From positions 2,728,001 to 2,792,000 of the forward strand of contig NZ_CP071247.1 in the NCBI RefSeq assembly GCF_017301335.1: 64,000 nucleotides of DNA, in the 5' to 3' direction. Below the pieces are notes generated by a model, which searched no databases, had not been told where the DNA came from, and saw only the letters and a program-made list of their open reading frames with translations. Position 1 is the stretch's first letter; every line of letters begins with the position of its first letter. Origin of the DNA: Marinobacter salinisoli (GTDB taxonomy: Bacteria > Pseudomonadota > Gammaproteobacteria > Pseudomonadales > Oleiphilaceae). Shown here piece by piece: positions 45,322-56,298 of this stretch. The position numbers and the translations under genes were made by a program.

Positions 45322-45348
45322 GTATCGGCCGATTTCTGTAAAGCCTTA
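45322..45348 (-). promoter_or_regulatory. Sigma-28 (FliA)-type promoter for cheV
   Basis: Minus strand: TAAGGCTT (6 of 8 match TAAAGTTT), 11-base spacer, then GCCGATAC (7 of 8 match GCCGATAA). About 110 bases before the cheV start. Fits the known flagellar control of chemotaxis genes. Confidence 0.6.
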
Positions 45349-45404
45349 ATGTCGAAGCTGGCCCAATCAACGTGCCAGCACCAGCATAAAGTAAAGCGGG
45401 ATCT

Positions 45405-46106
45405 ATGCGCATCACTAAATTGAGCCTGACACTCCTTGCTTTCCTGATCGCCTCGCCGGCACACGGAAAGACCTCAGCGACGGAAATCCAGCACGCGGCG
45501 CAAGCCTTTCTGGAAAGGTTCGCCCTGGCCCAGGAAGAAAAAGGCTACTCAGTAACTTTCGCGACCGGCTCCGTCGATAATCGAGTGGCCCTCGCCGATT
45601 GCGACAGAGAGCTCGCCGTGGACTTCACCGGGGATCCCTGGAAGTCTGAACACCCCTCGGTGCAGGTCGCGTGTCACGGCGAGCGCCCCTGGCGAATGTT
45701 TGTGACAACCAAAGTATCCATACAGGGTCCGGCCCTGGTTGCTGCCCGCCCCTTGGCGCGCGGTGAACGTTTGTCCCGGGCATTGGTCACAACCAGGACG
45801 ATGACCGTGAACGCCAGCCGTCGGGGCGTACTGAAAGATTTTTCCGATGTTGAGGGCATGAACATTCGGCGCGCGATGAATGCCGGCACACTGATCACCC
45901 CCGACATGCTATCAGCCCCGGATGCCATTCAGCGCGGTGATCACGTGGTGATTGTAGCCCGCAGTGGTAACTTCAGCGTGCGCTCCAGAGGCAAGGCGCT
46001 ATCAAGTGGTGCCATCGGTGAACAGATAATGGTCGAAAACCTGACCTCGGCGCGCACCATTCGGGCTAACGTTGTGGCCCCCGGGCGTGTGCAAGTCACC
46101 ATGTAA
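45405..46106 (+). CDS. flgA: Flagellar basal body P-ring chaperone FlgA
   Basis: 233 residues with a Sec signal (LSLTLLAFLIASPAHG) and the C-terminal SAF domain (VAARPLARGERLSRALVTTR, IQRGDHVVIVARSGNFSVRSRGKAL). FlgA helps P-ring assembly in the periplasm. It is divergent from cheV and upstream of flgM, the usual flgAMN order. Confidence 0.94.
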   Translation: MRITKLSLTLLAFLIASPAHGKTSATEIQHAAQAFLERFALAQEEKGYSVTFATGSVDNRVALADCDRELAVDFTGDPWKSEHPSVQVACHGERPWRMFVTTKVSIQGPALVAARPLARGERLSRALVTTRTMTVNASRRGVLKDFSDVEGMNIRRAMNAGTLITPDMLSAPDAIQRGDHVVIVARSGNFSVRSRGKALSSGAIGEQIMVENLTSARTIRANVVAPGRVQVTM

Positions 46107-46182
46107 AGTATAAAAAGCAGGCAGAACGTTGCCGACCGGCAAGACACTGCCGCTTTATAAACAGTATTTTAAAATTTTTTCC

Positions 46183-46209
46183 TAAAGTTATCGCTTTTGC
46201 TGCCGTAAC
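46183..46209 (+). promoter_or_regulatory. Sigma-28 (FliA)-type promoter for flgMN
   Basis: TAAAGTTA, 11-base spacer, GCCGTAAC: 7 of 8 at -35 and 6 to 7 of 8 at -10, with the exact consensus spacing. 63 bases before the flgM start. Fits the late class of flgMN expression. Confidence 0.75.
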
Positions 46210-46272
46210 ATAGGTTGATACTCCAATCATTCGCATAAGTTATGCGATTAAACAGGCAAGCAGGTACCCAAT

Positions 46273-46599
46273 ATGTCAGTTGACTTCAATGGAATTGGCC
46301 CCGGCCAGGTCAACACACAGAAGAACCCGGCCGACAAATCCACAGGCTCCGCCAAGGCACAGCCCACCGTCAACGAACAAGCCCGCAATCAGGGGGCCGC
46401 TGCAAGCGGTGACAGCGTGAGCCTGAGCAACCAGGCAAAGAACCTGAAGCAGATCGAACAGAGCCTGGCTGACCTCCCTGAGGTGGACGACAACCGTGTC
46501 GAGAAGATTCGCTCCGCCTTGGAAAACGGCACATATAAAGTCGACGCTGAAAAGCTGGCCCAGAAAATGCTTGAGATGGATAAAGGCATTTTTGGGTGA
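46273..46599 (+). CDS. flgM: Anti-sigma-28 factor FlgM
   Basis: 108 residues, disordered N-terminus rich in Gly/Pro/Lys/Ser and a C-terminal helical sigma-28-binding half (SLSNQAKNLKQIEQSLADLPEVDDNRVEKIRSALENGTYKVDAEKLAQKML; last part is the family signature). Holds FliA inactive until exported through the completed hook. Preceded by a FliA-type promoter, closing the feedback loop. Confidence 0.95.
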   Translation: MSVDFNGIGPGQVNTQKNPADKSTGSAKAQPTVNEQARNQGAAASGDSVSLSNQAKNLKQIEQSLADLPEVDDNRVEKIRSALENGTYKVDAEKLAQKMLEMDKGIFG

Positions 46600-46606
46600 G
46601 TGAGCA

Positions 46607-47077
46607 ATGGCCGCAACTGATGATCTGAAACATCTTCTGAACGAAGATGTCCGTCAACTCGATGAACTGGCGGACCTACTTGCGAATGAAAAGGCCTGCC
46701 TGGCCTCATCGGATGTGCCCGCCCTTCAGCCCCTCACCGAGGCCAAGTCGCGCCTTCTGGGAGAAATACGGGAACGCGCCAAGAAAAAGATCCACCTGCT
46801 GGTTGCCATGGGATACACGCCTCAGCACGGCGCGCCGTCCCAGTTTATTCAGGCAGCGGGGATGGCCGAGATCTTCGAACTCTGGAAGCAGGCTGACACT
46901 CAGATGAAAGCGTGCCAGGCCCTGAATCAACGCAACGGGCGTGTCGTGGGCCACCTTCAGAAGCGACTCGGCCGACTGAAGGATATCTTACGCGGCACGG
47001 CAACGCAGCCCAAACTTTACGGAGAGCGAGGCGAAAGGACGTCTGTTTCCAGCCGAACGGTACTGGCGAGCGCCTGA
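46607..47077 (+). CDS. flgN: Flagellar secretion chaperone FlgN
   Basis: 156-residue helical protein of the FlgN type (LLNEDVRQLDELADLLANEK, then LTEAKSRLLGEIRE). It carries hook-associated proteins FlgK/FlgL to the export apparatus. Seven bases after flgM, so co-transcribed. Confidence 0.92.
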   Translation: MAATDDLKHLLNEDVRQLDELADLLANEKACLASSDVPALQPLTEAKSRLLGEIRERAKKKIHLLVAMGYTPQHGAPSQFIQAAGMAEIFELWKQADTQMKACQALNQRNGRVVGHLQKRLGRLKDILRGTATQPKLYGERGERTSVSSRTVLASA

Positions 47078-47102
47078 CATCAAACCCGGACAGATCAAAA
47101 CA

Positions 47103-47127
47103 CGCCCGCAGCTGCGGGCGTTTTTTT
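47103..47127 (+). terminator. Terminator after flgMN
   Basis: Stem CGCCCGCA / TGCGGGCG with a 2-base loop and a run of seven T. Confidence 0.93.
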
Positions 47128-47136
47128 GGTCTTTCG

Positions 47137-47874
47137 CTAGTGAGTGTAGATCGTCATATTTGATGCTGAATCAAAGCGGATGTCCGTCATGGTCACATTT
47201 CCCATCGACGGCCCCCGGCTTCCAGTGACCCGTATGTTCTCCAACCGAATCTGCTCGATCCTTTCTGGCAACGTCAGCGTCAAACCTCCATCCTCTCGCA
47301 GCGTAAATCGCGGTTCTCCTTCCCGATAATGAACGCCGTAAATGGAAAGGCTGGAATCGAGGAAGTTTAAAATAGGCACAAAGATATTCGCCGTGAACTT
47401 GAGGGCTTCAATGGCATCAGCATCAATCTCAACTCGATCGCTGGCCGCTTCGTCAACCATCGCAGAAATCGATGCGAGCTGGCCAATCAGCCGGTTGTCC
47501 GCCTGCCCCGAGATGCCCGCCATTTCATCCTCACTCATCGGCATCAGCCCGGTCGCGTGGAATTCGCCAACCTCATCCATCCGCGCTTGAGTGCCAGAGT
47601 TGTGATTGGCCGCAAAACTCACCAGAGGCTGAAGCGGGAGGGCGACGACAGCCACCAGGGCCGCCGCGTTGCGGTACCGTGACTGATGCTTGAGCACACG
47701 CTTGAGGTCTTTCTCGGTAATCCACCCCGCGTCCACGAGCACTTCACCGAGCCGCTCCCCGGTTTCCCGCTGTATATGGAGGGCATCGTCAAGCTGGCTG
47801 TCGGACAGATAACCCCGATTGACCAGAAGCCGACCCAGACGAGACTTTTCCTCAAATCCCCGGTGGATATTCAC
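47137..47874 (-). CDS. MshEN/GspE-N domain protein with exported-type C-terminal region
   Basis: 245 residues from GTG 47874 (AAGGAG six bases upstream). The N-terminus (about 10-65) is a MshEN/GspE_N-like domain: LGRLLVNRGYLSDSQLDDAL and LGEVLVDAGWITEKDLKRVL, the paired repeat that binds c-di-GMP in MshE. A hydrophobic segment (AALVAVVALPLQPLVSFAAN) follows and then a region with EDEMAGISGQADNRLI, the 'GQ(A)' motif seen in the surface-protein family DUF6160, and a beta-rich tail. The combination is unusual; function unknown. Confidence 0.7.
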   Translation of the reverse strand: MNIHRGFEEKSRLGRLLVNRGYLSDSQLDDALHIQRETGERLGEVLVDAGWITEKDLKRVLKHQSRYRNAAALVAVVALPLQPLVSFAANHNSGTQARMDEVGEFHATGLMPMSEDEMAGISGQADNRLIGQLASISAMVDEAASDRVEIDADAIEALKFTANIFVPILNFLDSSLSIYGVHYREGEPRFTLREDGGLTLTLPERIEQIRLENIRVTGSRGPSMGNVTMTDIRFDSASNMTIYTH

Positions 47875-48073
47875 ACGATTCTCCTTACCGCTCTGGAAAC
47901 CGTACAACGCGGCCCGGTATGGATGTGTGTGGGTTTACCGCTGAATACACTCAGCAAATATAGGCCAGCCAGCGAAAACCGCTCAGCTTCTGCTAACATC
48001 GTGATTCCGACACCCATTGTCTGGATAATGTCTCCGCTACTGACAACTCAGCCAACAAGAGAGAGCCGCCAAT

Positions 48074-48694
48074 ATGCTGAACCACCTGATACCGGTGCAG
48101 AAACTCTTCACAACCCTGATCGCATTTTTTATCGCTTTCGTTCCGATCGGTGCAGCGCAGGCAGAAAACAACGAACCGGCGGGGAGTGAATCGCTGCCCC
48201 AAGTCCGGATTGTCACCAACCATGGCCCCATTTTGCTGCAGTTGAGGCCCGATGTAGCGCCTGAAACCGTCAAGAACTTTCTATCTTATGTAGCTGACGG
48301 GTTTTACGACGGTACAATCTTCCATCGTGTGATTCCCGGCTTCATGATCCAGGGCGGCGGGTTTACCGCAGCTCTGTCCCGCAAACAGACCCGCTCTCCG
48401 GTCGTGAATGAAGCCAGCCCTACCCTGAAAAACCTCCGCGGAACCGTTGCGATGGCCCGAACCAGCTCCCCGGACAGCGCGACCTCTCAGTTTTTCATCA
48501 ACCAGGTCGACAACAACTTTCTGGATGCTGGCGTTCGTGGCCCCGGATACACCGTGTTTGGCAAGGTGATTGAAGGGATGGGCGTGGTCGACACCATTGC
48601 AGGCGTCGAGACCGGTTATTCCCGCGGCATGGGCGATGTTCCCGTTCAACCTGTCGTTATTGAATCAGCCTCCGTAGTGGAGACCGATCAGTAA
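48074..48694 (+). CDS. ppiA: Periplasmic peptidyl-prolyl cis-trans isomerase (cyclophilin)
   Basis: 206 residues with a Sec signal ([19 protein letters not shown]) and a full cyclophilin fold: [52 protein letters not shown]. Catalyses proline isomerisation during folding of exported proteins. Five bases before mnmC, so likely co-transcribed. Confidence 0.93.
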   Translation: MLNHLIPVQKLFTTLIAFFIAFVPIGAAQAENNEPAGSESLPQVRIVTNHGPILLQLRPDVAPETVKNFLSYVADGFYDGTIFHRVIPGFMIQGGGFTAALSRKQTRSPVVNEASPTLKNLRGTVAMARTSSPDSATSQFFINQVDNNFLDAGVRGPGYTVFGKVIEGMGVVDTIAGVETGYSRGMGDVPVQPVVIESASVVETDQ

Positions 48695-48698
48695 CACC

Positions 48699-50579
48699 AT
48701 GCACGACAACACTCTCTTACCGGCGATCGAGTCCGCCGAACTGATATGGCGCGACGGCGTGCCGGAATCGGCACGCTTCGGGGACGTTTACTTCAGCCGC
48801 GACAACGGCCTCGAGGAAACCCGATACGTTTTCCTGCAGCACAATGGCCTTCCGGATCGGTTCAGAGCCGTTCCGCACCGGGGAAACTTCGTGATTGCCG
48901 AATCGGGGTTTGGCACAGGTCTCAACTTTCTTGCGGCCTGGCAGGCGTGGCGCGACTCTGCTCCTGACCACGCCGCGACTTTCCACTTCGTATCCGTCGA
49001 ACGCTTCCCGCTGACGGCGGCCGATCTGAAAAAGGCGCTGGCGCTCTGGCCTGAGCTATCGGAGCTGGCCAATCAGTTGCTGGATGCCTACCCACCCCTC
49101 GTTCAGGGAACGCACCGCCTGATCTTCGACGGCGGCCGGGTTCGGCTCACGCTCTATTTCGGAGATGTGTTGGAGGCCTGGAACCTGCTGAACTTCCACG
49201 CAGACGCCTGGTTTCTGGACGGCTTTGCGCCCTCGCTCAACCCCGAGATGTGGTTAGAGGAAGCGATAAGCCTGATTCGAAAACACAGCAAACCCGGCAC
49301 TACGCTCGCGACCTTTACCGCAGTGGGCCGAATCCGACGGGCGCTGATCGATGCCGGCTTTACCATGAGCAAACAGCCCGGATTTGGCCGCAAGCGTGAC
49401 ATGCTGGCCGGTCTTCTGCCAGGCGAGGCAGGGCGGCCTGGCTGCCATCGGCAGGGTGCTGTTGCCGTGATTGGAGCGGGAATTGCGGGCTGCTTGCTGG
49501 CGCGTAATCTCGCTGAGCGCGGGTTAGACGTCCTATTGTTCGATGGCGCAGCCGAGCCTGCCTCGGGCGCGTCCGGCAATCTACAGGGCGCCTCGTACGT
49601 CAAACTGGGCGTGGAATTCAACGACCAGACCCAGCTTGCATTAAGTGCCTTACTGTTCAGCCAGCACTACTACCAGCCTTTCACGGGTCGCTTCTGGCAT
49701 CCCACGGGGCTGCTTCAACTGGCGTGGAATCCCAGGGAGGCAGACCGACAGAATCGTTTTATTGAACGGAATCAATACCCTGCCGACATATTGAGAGCGG
49801 TGTCCCGGCAAGAGGCCAGCACCTTAACGGGCCTTCAAACCTTTTCCGGAGGGCTGTGGTTCCCCGGCAGCGGCTGGCTTCAGCCCGGTCCGCTGTGCCG
49901 CGCGCTTGCAGACCACCCCCGGATACGCGCTGAGTTTGGCGCCAACGTCAGTCGATGCCTTAGGCAAGGCGAGCAATGGCTGGTGGAGACCGCGAATAAC
50001 GCGCAATATGAAACGATCAGCGTCGTATTGTGTTGTGGCGACAAAACGCCCGAACTTCTGCCTGACGGCAAACGCTATCGATTCAAACGCATTCGCGGCC
50101 AGGTCAGCCACCTGGATGCCGAAACGGCTCGCCTGCCCAACGCGGTTATCTGTGGTCAGAAATACCTCAACCCTGGTCACGACGGCATCGCGGTGACCGG
50201 CGCCACCTTTGATCTGCACGACGACACGCCCGTGCCGACAACTCAGGGACACCTTGAGAACCTGACGAATGTCGGTGACATGGCGCACGACCTGTTTCAG
50301 CCAGACCAAGTACCGGAACGCATGGCCAAAGAGATTCAGGGCCGGGTTGCGTTCCGCTGCACCACGCACGATTACCAGCCAGTTGCTGGCCCGGTGGCCG
50401 ACACCCGCAGAGATACAGTTCAGACCGGCCTCTATACGCTGACGGGGCTTGGCAGTAAAGGCCTTACCTACGCGCCCTTGCTGGCCGAATATCTCGCCGA
50501 TCGATTGTCAGAACAGCCAGAATGCCTGCCCCAAAACCTCTCCCGCCGGCTCGCCAGCGAGCGGATGATAAAAAATTAA
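48699..50579 (+). CDS. mnmC: Bifunctional tRNA modification protein MnmC
   Basis: 626 residues. The N-terminal methyltransferase (about 1-245, ESGFGTGLNFLAAW) adds the last methyl of mnm5s2U34, and the C-terminal FAD oxidoreductase (about 255-626, VIGAGIAGCLLARNLAERG) removes the carboxymethyl group beforehand. Both halves are complete. Improves decoding by Lys, Glu, Gln and other split-box tRNAs. Confidence 0.95.
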   Translation: MHDNTLLPAIESAELIWRDGVPESARFGDVYFSRDNGLEETRYVFLQHNGLPDRFRAVPHRGNFVIAESGFGTGLNFLAAWQAWRDSAPDHAATFHFVSVERFPLTAADLKKALALWPELSELANQLLDAYPPLVQGTHRLIFDGGRVRLTLYFGDVLEAWNLLNFHADAWFLDGFAPSLNPEMWLEEAISLIRKHSKPGTTLATFTAVGRIRRALIDAGFTMSKQPGFGRKRDMLAGLLPGEAGRPGCHRQGAVAVIGAGIAGCLLARNLAERGLDVLLFDGAAEPASGASGNLQGASYVKLGVEFNDQTQLALSALLFSQHYYQPFTGRFWHPTGLLQLAWNPREADRQNRFIERNQYPADILRAVSRQEASTLTGLQTFSGGLWFPGSGWLQPGPLCRALADHPRIRAEFGANVSRCLRQGEQWLVETANNAQYETISVVLCCGDKTPELLPDGKRYRFKRIRGQVSHLDAETARLPNAVICGQKYLNPGHDGIAVTGATFDLHDDTPVPTTQGHLENLTNVGDMAHDLFQPDQVPERMAKEIQGRVAFRCTTHDYQPVAGPVADTRRDTVQTGLYTLTGLGSKGLTYAPLLAEYLADRLSEQPECLPQNLSRRLASERMIKN

Positions 50580-50650
50580 TTGTAGATTGCAAGCATACGG
50601 CCGATATACAAAATCGAGGGATATCAACTCTAGGGCGAGGATATAGCTTC

Positions 50651-51259
50651 ATGTCGATTTTCGTGAGTGAGCCAGGACGGCCGGGCGGACTGGCGGTCAG
50701 GCCTACACAGGCAAGAAAGGTAACCGACGTGACTCAAGTCGCTTCAAGCTCCGCTGTGAAAACCAGCGACAACACCAAATTGGGGTCACATCAGCCGGTT
50801 CACCGAAGAGCTCTTGAAGAATACGGAGCGTCCGATGACGGGCAAAGCCCTTTAACGCGAGATTACCTCCCCGTTCGCCGGCTGTTTTCCTCCCCGTGCT
50901 ATTCAGTAGAAGCCATCGCCACCCTTGAGCAAGCCCTGTCGGTGATGGACGAGCACAAGGTCCGGCAGCTGGCGATCACGAATAACGGCCAGATTGCAGG
51001 GCTGCTGGAGAAAGCTCAAGCGCTGGAATCGATGTACCGAAGCAAAAACGGAAAATTACAGGTCGTGAACGTCGAGTTGCCGGCCTACATCACCGTAACG
51101 CCGGAAACCGACGCTCACCACCTTGCCCGTCTGATGCTATCCCACGAGCTTACCTCCGCTCTGGTGATCGACCAATCGGGCACACTGCAAGGTATCGTAA
51201 CCAATACTGATTATCTTCGCTTTTTTGCCGGCCTAGCCAAAGATGACGCAATGGTTTAG
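50651..51259 (+). CDS. CBS domain protein
   Basis: 202 residues. After a poorly conserved leader, two CBS units (about 85-140, DYLPVRRLFSSPCYSVEAIATLEQALSVMDEHKVRQLAIT, and 145-200, ITVTPETDAHHLARLMLSHELTSALVIDQSG) form a Bateman module that usually binds adenosine nucleotides. No attached enzyme domain. ATG 50651 is chosen because the upstream part of the frame overlaps mnmC. Overlaps the convergent lipoprotein gene by 4 bases. Confidence 0.88.
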   Translation: MSIFVSEPGRPGGLAVRPTQARKVTDVTQVASSSAVKTSDNTKLGSHQPVHRRALEEYGASDDGQSPLTRDYLPVRRLFSSPCYSVEAIATLEQALSVMDEHKVRQLAITNNGQIAGLLEKAQALESMYRSKNGKLQVVNVELPAYITVTPETDAHHLARLMLSHELTSALVIDQSGTLQGIVTNTDYLRFFAGLAKDDAMV

Positions 51260-53991
51260 GGGTTCAGCAAATCGCCTTGCGGGCCAAAAAGAAGGATATT
51301 CCAATTGTTCCCGAATCGAACCAGAGCGGTAATCTCATCGTCCCTGTAGTTGGCCAAATCCACAATCTCAGAATCCCCTGCAGCAACCTGATATCGCCAA
51401 CTGCTGTCGAATTCGCTGGAATCCAGGTCGTCGGTGGCGTCCAGAGAAAGCCGCGCAATCGCACCATGCTGACCTGAAACTACCGCCCCGGGCGCGAACT
51501 CGCCCTCCGTTTTTCCAGCAACGACCAGATCGTTATCGAACAGATCTATGGCCACAAACCGATCGGCCTGGTTGTCCTGCTGATCATTCACGGTAAAGGC
51601 CCGCGTTACATTGCCAAACCGTGTGCCACCCAGAACGAATCCAGCCGAACTCCCGAGCGCATTGCGTTCGAAACTCGGCGCGGCACCATTCTGTTCATCC
51701 GTGCGGTTGTATTCTGTGGTGCCATTCCCCAGCAACCAGATATCTGTTCCACTCGAAACCCCCGCAATGATGCGGTCATCGAGTTCGGTTGCAATCTGGT
51801 TGACGGTAATATTGCTGGCGAGGCTGCTGGTGCTGTAAAAAAATGCGCCCGGCTCCCCTATCGCATTCGGGCCACCTTCGAGATCCGAACTCCAACCATA
51901 AACCAGAGGAACCGACTCATTCGAGCTAACCCCCGCAACATATTCGTCACCGCTATAACCCAGTTGACGCGTCCAGCTTACTTGGGGTTTTTCAGCCTGA
52001 CCATCCAGTGTGGACTCGATGATTTGCACAAAACTGTCGAAATTCCCTGCGGGCAGTTCCTCTGGCCAGGCACCATCAGTGACGCCGGCAAGCACGAGCT
52101 GGCCAGAAGAATTGATATCCATCGCTTGCACCAGATCGGTGCCGGACGTGCCGGTGCGAATCTCCCAGTTTCTGAGGTATTCGCCCCCGTTGCTGTCAGA
52201 ATCGAAGCTGTATTTTACGGCAACTACATCCGCTTGCTGGCCAGCCTCAACGTTATAAGCAACTCCGAGTTCGTACAGCGGTTGCTCTTGTCCGCTAATA
52301 CCCGCACTCGCACCTCGTATGTAACGCTCCGATGTGGCCAGGACAGGGCCAATTCCATTTTCGACCACCAAGCCACTCCCGGACGGCGCTATCTCTATCT
52401 CCTGGAATAAACCACCGAGGCGATCCAGAATTCGGACAGAAATCCGATTTCCGTTTTGAGGCTCATAACCTGCGACAAAAATGTTGCCATTCTGCTCCAC
52501 CGAAATATCCGTGGGCAGGAAGCTCTCTGCGCCGGTTTCGTTCACCAGAACTGCGCTTTGCAGCTCGTTGACACTGATCCGAAGTGGCGCTTCATCGTTT
52601 GCGCGAGCATGGTTCGGGCGCCCTGCCTGATATGCCTTGTCGATAGTGAGCGAAATAAACTTGTCGTCCGCAGACGAGTTTGAAAAAGACGGCGGCTCGT
52701 TAACCTGGACTCGAAAACTGAGCTCATTCGTTCCAACGGGAAATTGCAGCTCATTCGCCGCCTCCCATAAACCACTCGGGGACTGCAATTGTGTGGTGAA
52801 GTCTGAGCCTGAAACCGCCGTTGCCCCGGGTGTCGAGGTTAATCTGGCGGTAATGGGCGCGTTGTGTTTACCGGTAAGAACAGCGCTGTACTCCTGGAAC
52901 TGTCCCGTGTTGAGGGTGTCCCGATCGCCACCTTTAAGTGTCTGGAGCGTCACCACCGGCTCGTTATCCTCTATCGACATCGCCTTGGCGTAGACCGATC
53001 TTCTACCAAGCGACGCCAGGCCGGAACGGACTTCCGTGAGCCTGACCGTGAACTGTTCTTTTTCCTCTGGAAATCCGTCTTCGATGACTTCGAGCCGGAT
53101 GAAGCACTCCGTTGTACCTGGCGCCAAGGTCACAACGCCGGAGGTGGCTGCACCGGAGCCATCGGTTTCATAAGTCAGGTACTCCACCTCAGGGAGCAGT
53201 GATCCACTGCCGCTCCCCAGCGCAACAACATCCTGACCGATGCTGGAATCATCCTTGTTCGACGTGCCCTGATCACACCGTTGGTGAGGTTCAGCAAATC
53301 CGTCGTCGCAGTTGCTGCTATCGAAATTCGAATCCAGCTCAAAAGCGACGTTTATCTCCGTTACCGATGGCCGATCCAGCAACACCCGAACGAGTACCGG
53401 GCGGGTAGGCAAGATCGCCTGGCGCACTGCGACCACACTGCCATCTTCGGCATACTCATTGTATGAAATGCTGTGTTCACCGTTTCTGTCGAGTTCCGGG
53501 ATTTCGCACTGCCCCTGTTCCAATTCAGCGGGTAGTTCCGGACCTGCACCCTCCGCGAAGGTCTCCGACTCAAGGCTCAGCTGATTATGCTTGACGTTGA
53601 TATTGAATGGTCTGAAGCCAACCATCCGTCCGTCCGTTGTCAAAAGAGTTACGTCCTGAGTGATGCCCAGATCAGCTTCACCACGGCCGCCTCCGGTCAA
53701 ACCCGGCACACCGCGCATGATTACACCCTGGCGCGCCTTGTTGTTGATATCCTCCAGCGCCAGCCACGACGGGGCGTTGGTCAGCGAGTAATCAAGAATT
53801 CCCTCGCCGCCGTAGGCACCAAAGTTGTAAAAGTATTCAACGCCCAGATAAGCAGTTTCAGGTGGGTTGCCAAGGACCGTCGCAGGATCCGGATCTTTTT
53901 CGGTTTTGCAGCCAGCCAGGATCAGAACAATCAGTAAGACGGCTGCGGCGCGGGTAGCGGACACAATGCGGGAGGGAATTTCGGCGCGCAT
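51256..53991 (-). CDS. Large Calx-beta/Ig-like repeat lipoprotein
   Basis: 911 residues with a lipoprotein signal (AAAVLLIVLILAGC, lipobox LAGC) and an extended beta-rich ectodomain. An N-terminal putative-Ig (He_PIG-like) domain (AYLGVEYFYNFGAYGGEGILDYSLTNAPSWL) is followed by Calx-beta-like segments (GTTECFIRLEVIEDGFPEEKEQFTVRL) and a beta-propeller-like C-terminal half with repeated VVAGKTE, LAGVTDG and YGWSSD motifs. Probably exposed on the outer membrane surface, with a role in adhesion or sensing by inference. Confidence 0.8.
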   Translation of the reverse strand: MRAEIPSRIVSATRAAAVLLIVLILAGCKTEKDPDPATVLGNPPETAYLGVEYFYNFGAYGGEGILDYSLTNAPSWLALEDINNKARQGVIMRGVPGLTGGGRGEADLGITQDVTLLTTDGRMVGFRPFNINVKHNQLSLESETFAEGAGPELPAELEQGQCEIPELDRNGEHSISYNEYAEDGSVVAVRQAILPTRPVLVRVLLDRPSVTEINVAFELDSNFDSSNCDDGFAEPHQRCDQGTSNKDDSSIGQDVVALGSGSGSLLPEVEYLTYETDGSGAATSGVVTLAPGTTECFIRLEVIEDGFPEEKEQFTVRLTEVRSGLASLGRRSVYAKAMSIEDNEPVVTLQTLKGGDRDTLNTGQFQEYSAVLTGKHNAPITARLTSTPGATAVSGSDFTTQLQSPSGLWEAANELQFPVGTNELSFRVQVNEPPSFSNSSADDKFISLTIDKAYQAGRPNHARANDEAPLRISVNELQSAVLVNETGAESFLPTDISVEQNGNIFVAGYEPQNGNRISVRILDRLGGLFQEIEIAPSGSGLVVENGIGPVLATSERYIRGASAGISGQEQPLYELGVAYNVEAGQQADVVAVKYSFDSDSNGGEYLRNWEIRTGTSGTDLVQAMDINSSGQLVLAGVTDGAWPEELPAGNFDSFVQIIESTLDGQAEKPQVSWTRQLGYSGDEYVAGVSSNESVPLVYGWSSDLEGGPNAIGEPGAFFYSTSSLASNITVNQIATELDDRIIAGVSSGTDIWLLGNGTTEYNRTDEQNGAAPSFERNALGSSAGFVLGGTRFGNVTRAFTVNDQQDNQADRFVAIDLFDNDLVVAGKTEGEFAPGAVVSGQHGAIARLSLDATDDLDSSEFDSSWRYQVAAGDSEIVDLANYRDDEITALVRFGNNWNILLFGPQGDLLNP

Positions 53992-54184
53992 GAATAAATC
54001 CGTTTAAGCGTTGTTGTTATGGCGGTGCCTTGCTTTCTCCTGAAAACAGATTACACACCGTTACAGAGCAACGTCATGGTAGCCAATTTGAGGGGGCATG
54101 GATCTGCGCAAGTTCTCAGATTCGCAGGCTGGGCGGCATCCCTGCCGCTATTTAGCGGAGTAAAACACACTCCGTATCAACGCG

Positions 54185-56227
<2,043 letters not shown>

Positions 56228-56241
56228 TTACTCTCGCTTGT

Positions 56242-56269
56242 AAAAAAATGCCCGGAACAATCCGGGCAT
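56242..56269 (-). terminator. Terminator after zipA
   Basis: Stem ATGCCCGGA / TCCGGGCAT with a 4-base loop, followed on the minus strand by seven T. It lies between zipA's stop and the ligA start. Confidence 0.9.
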
Positions 56270-56298
56270 CCATTCGATATCTGCCGCCGCCTGTCTGA

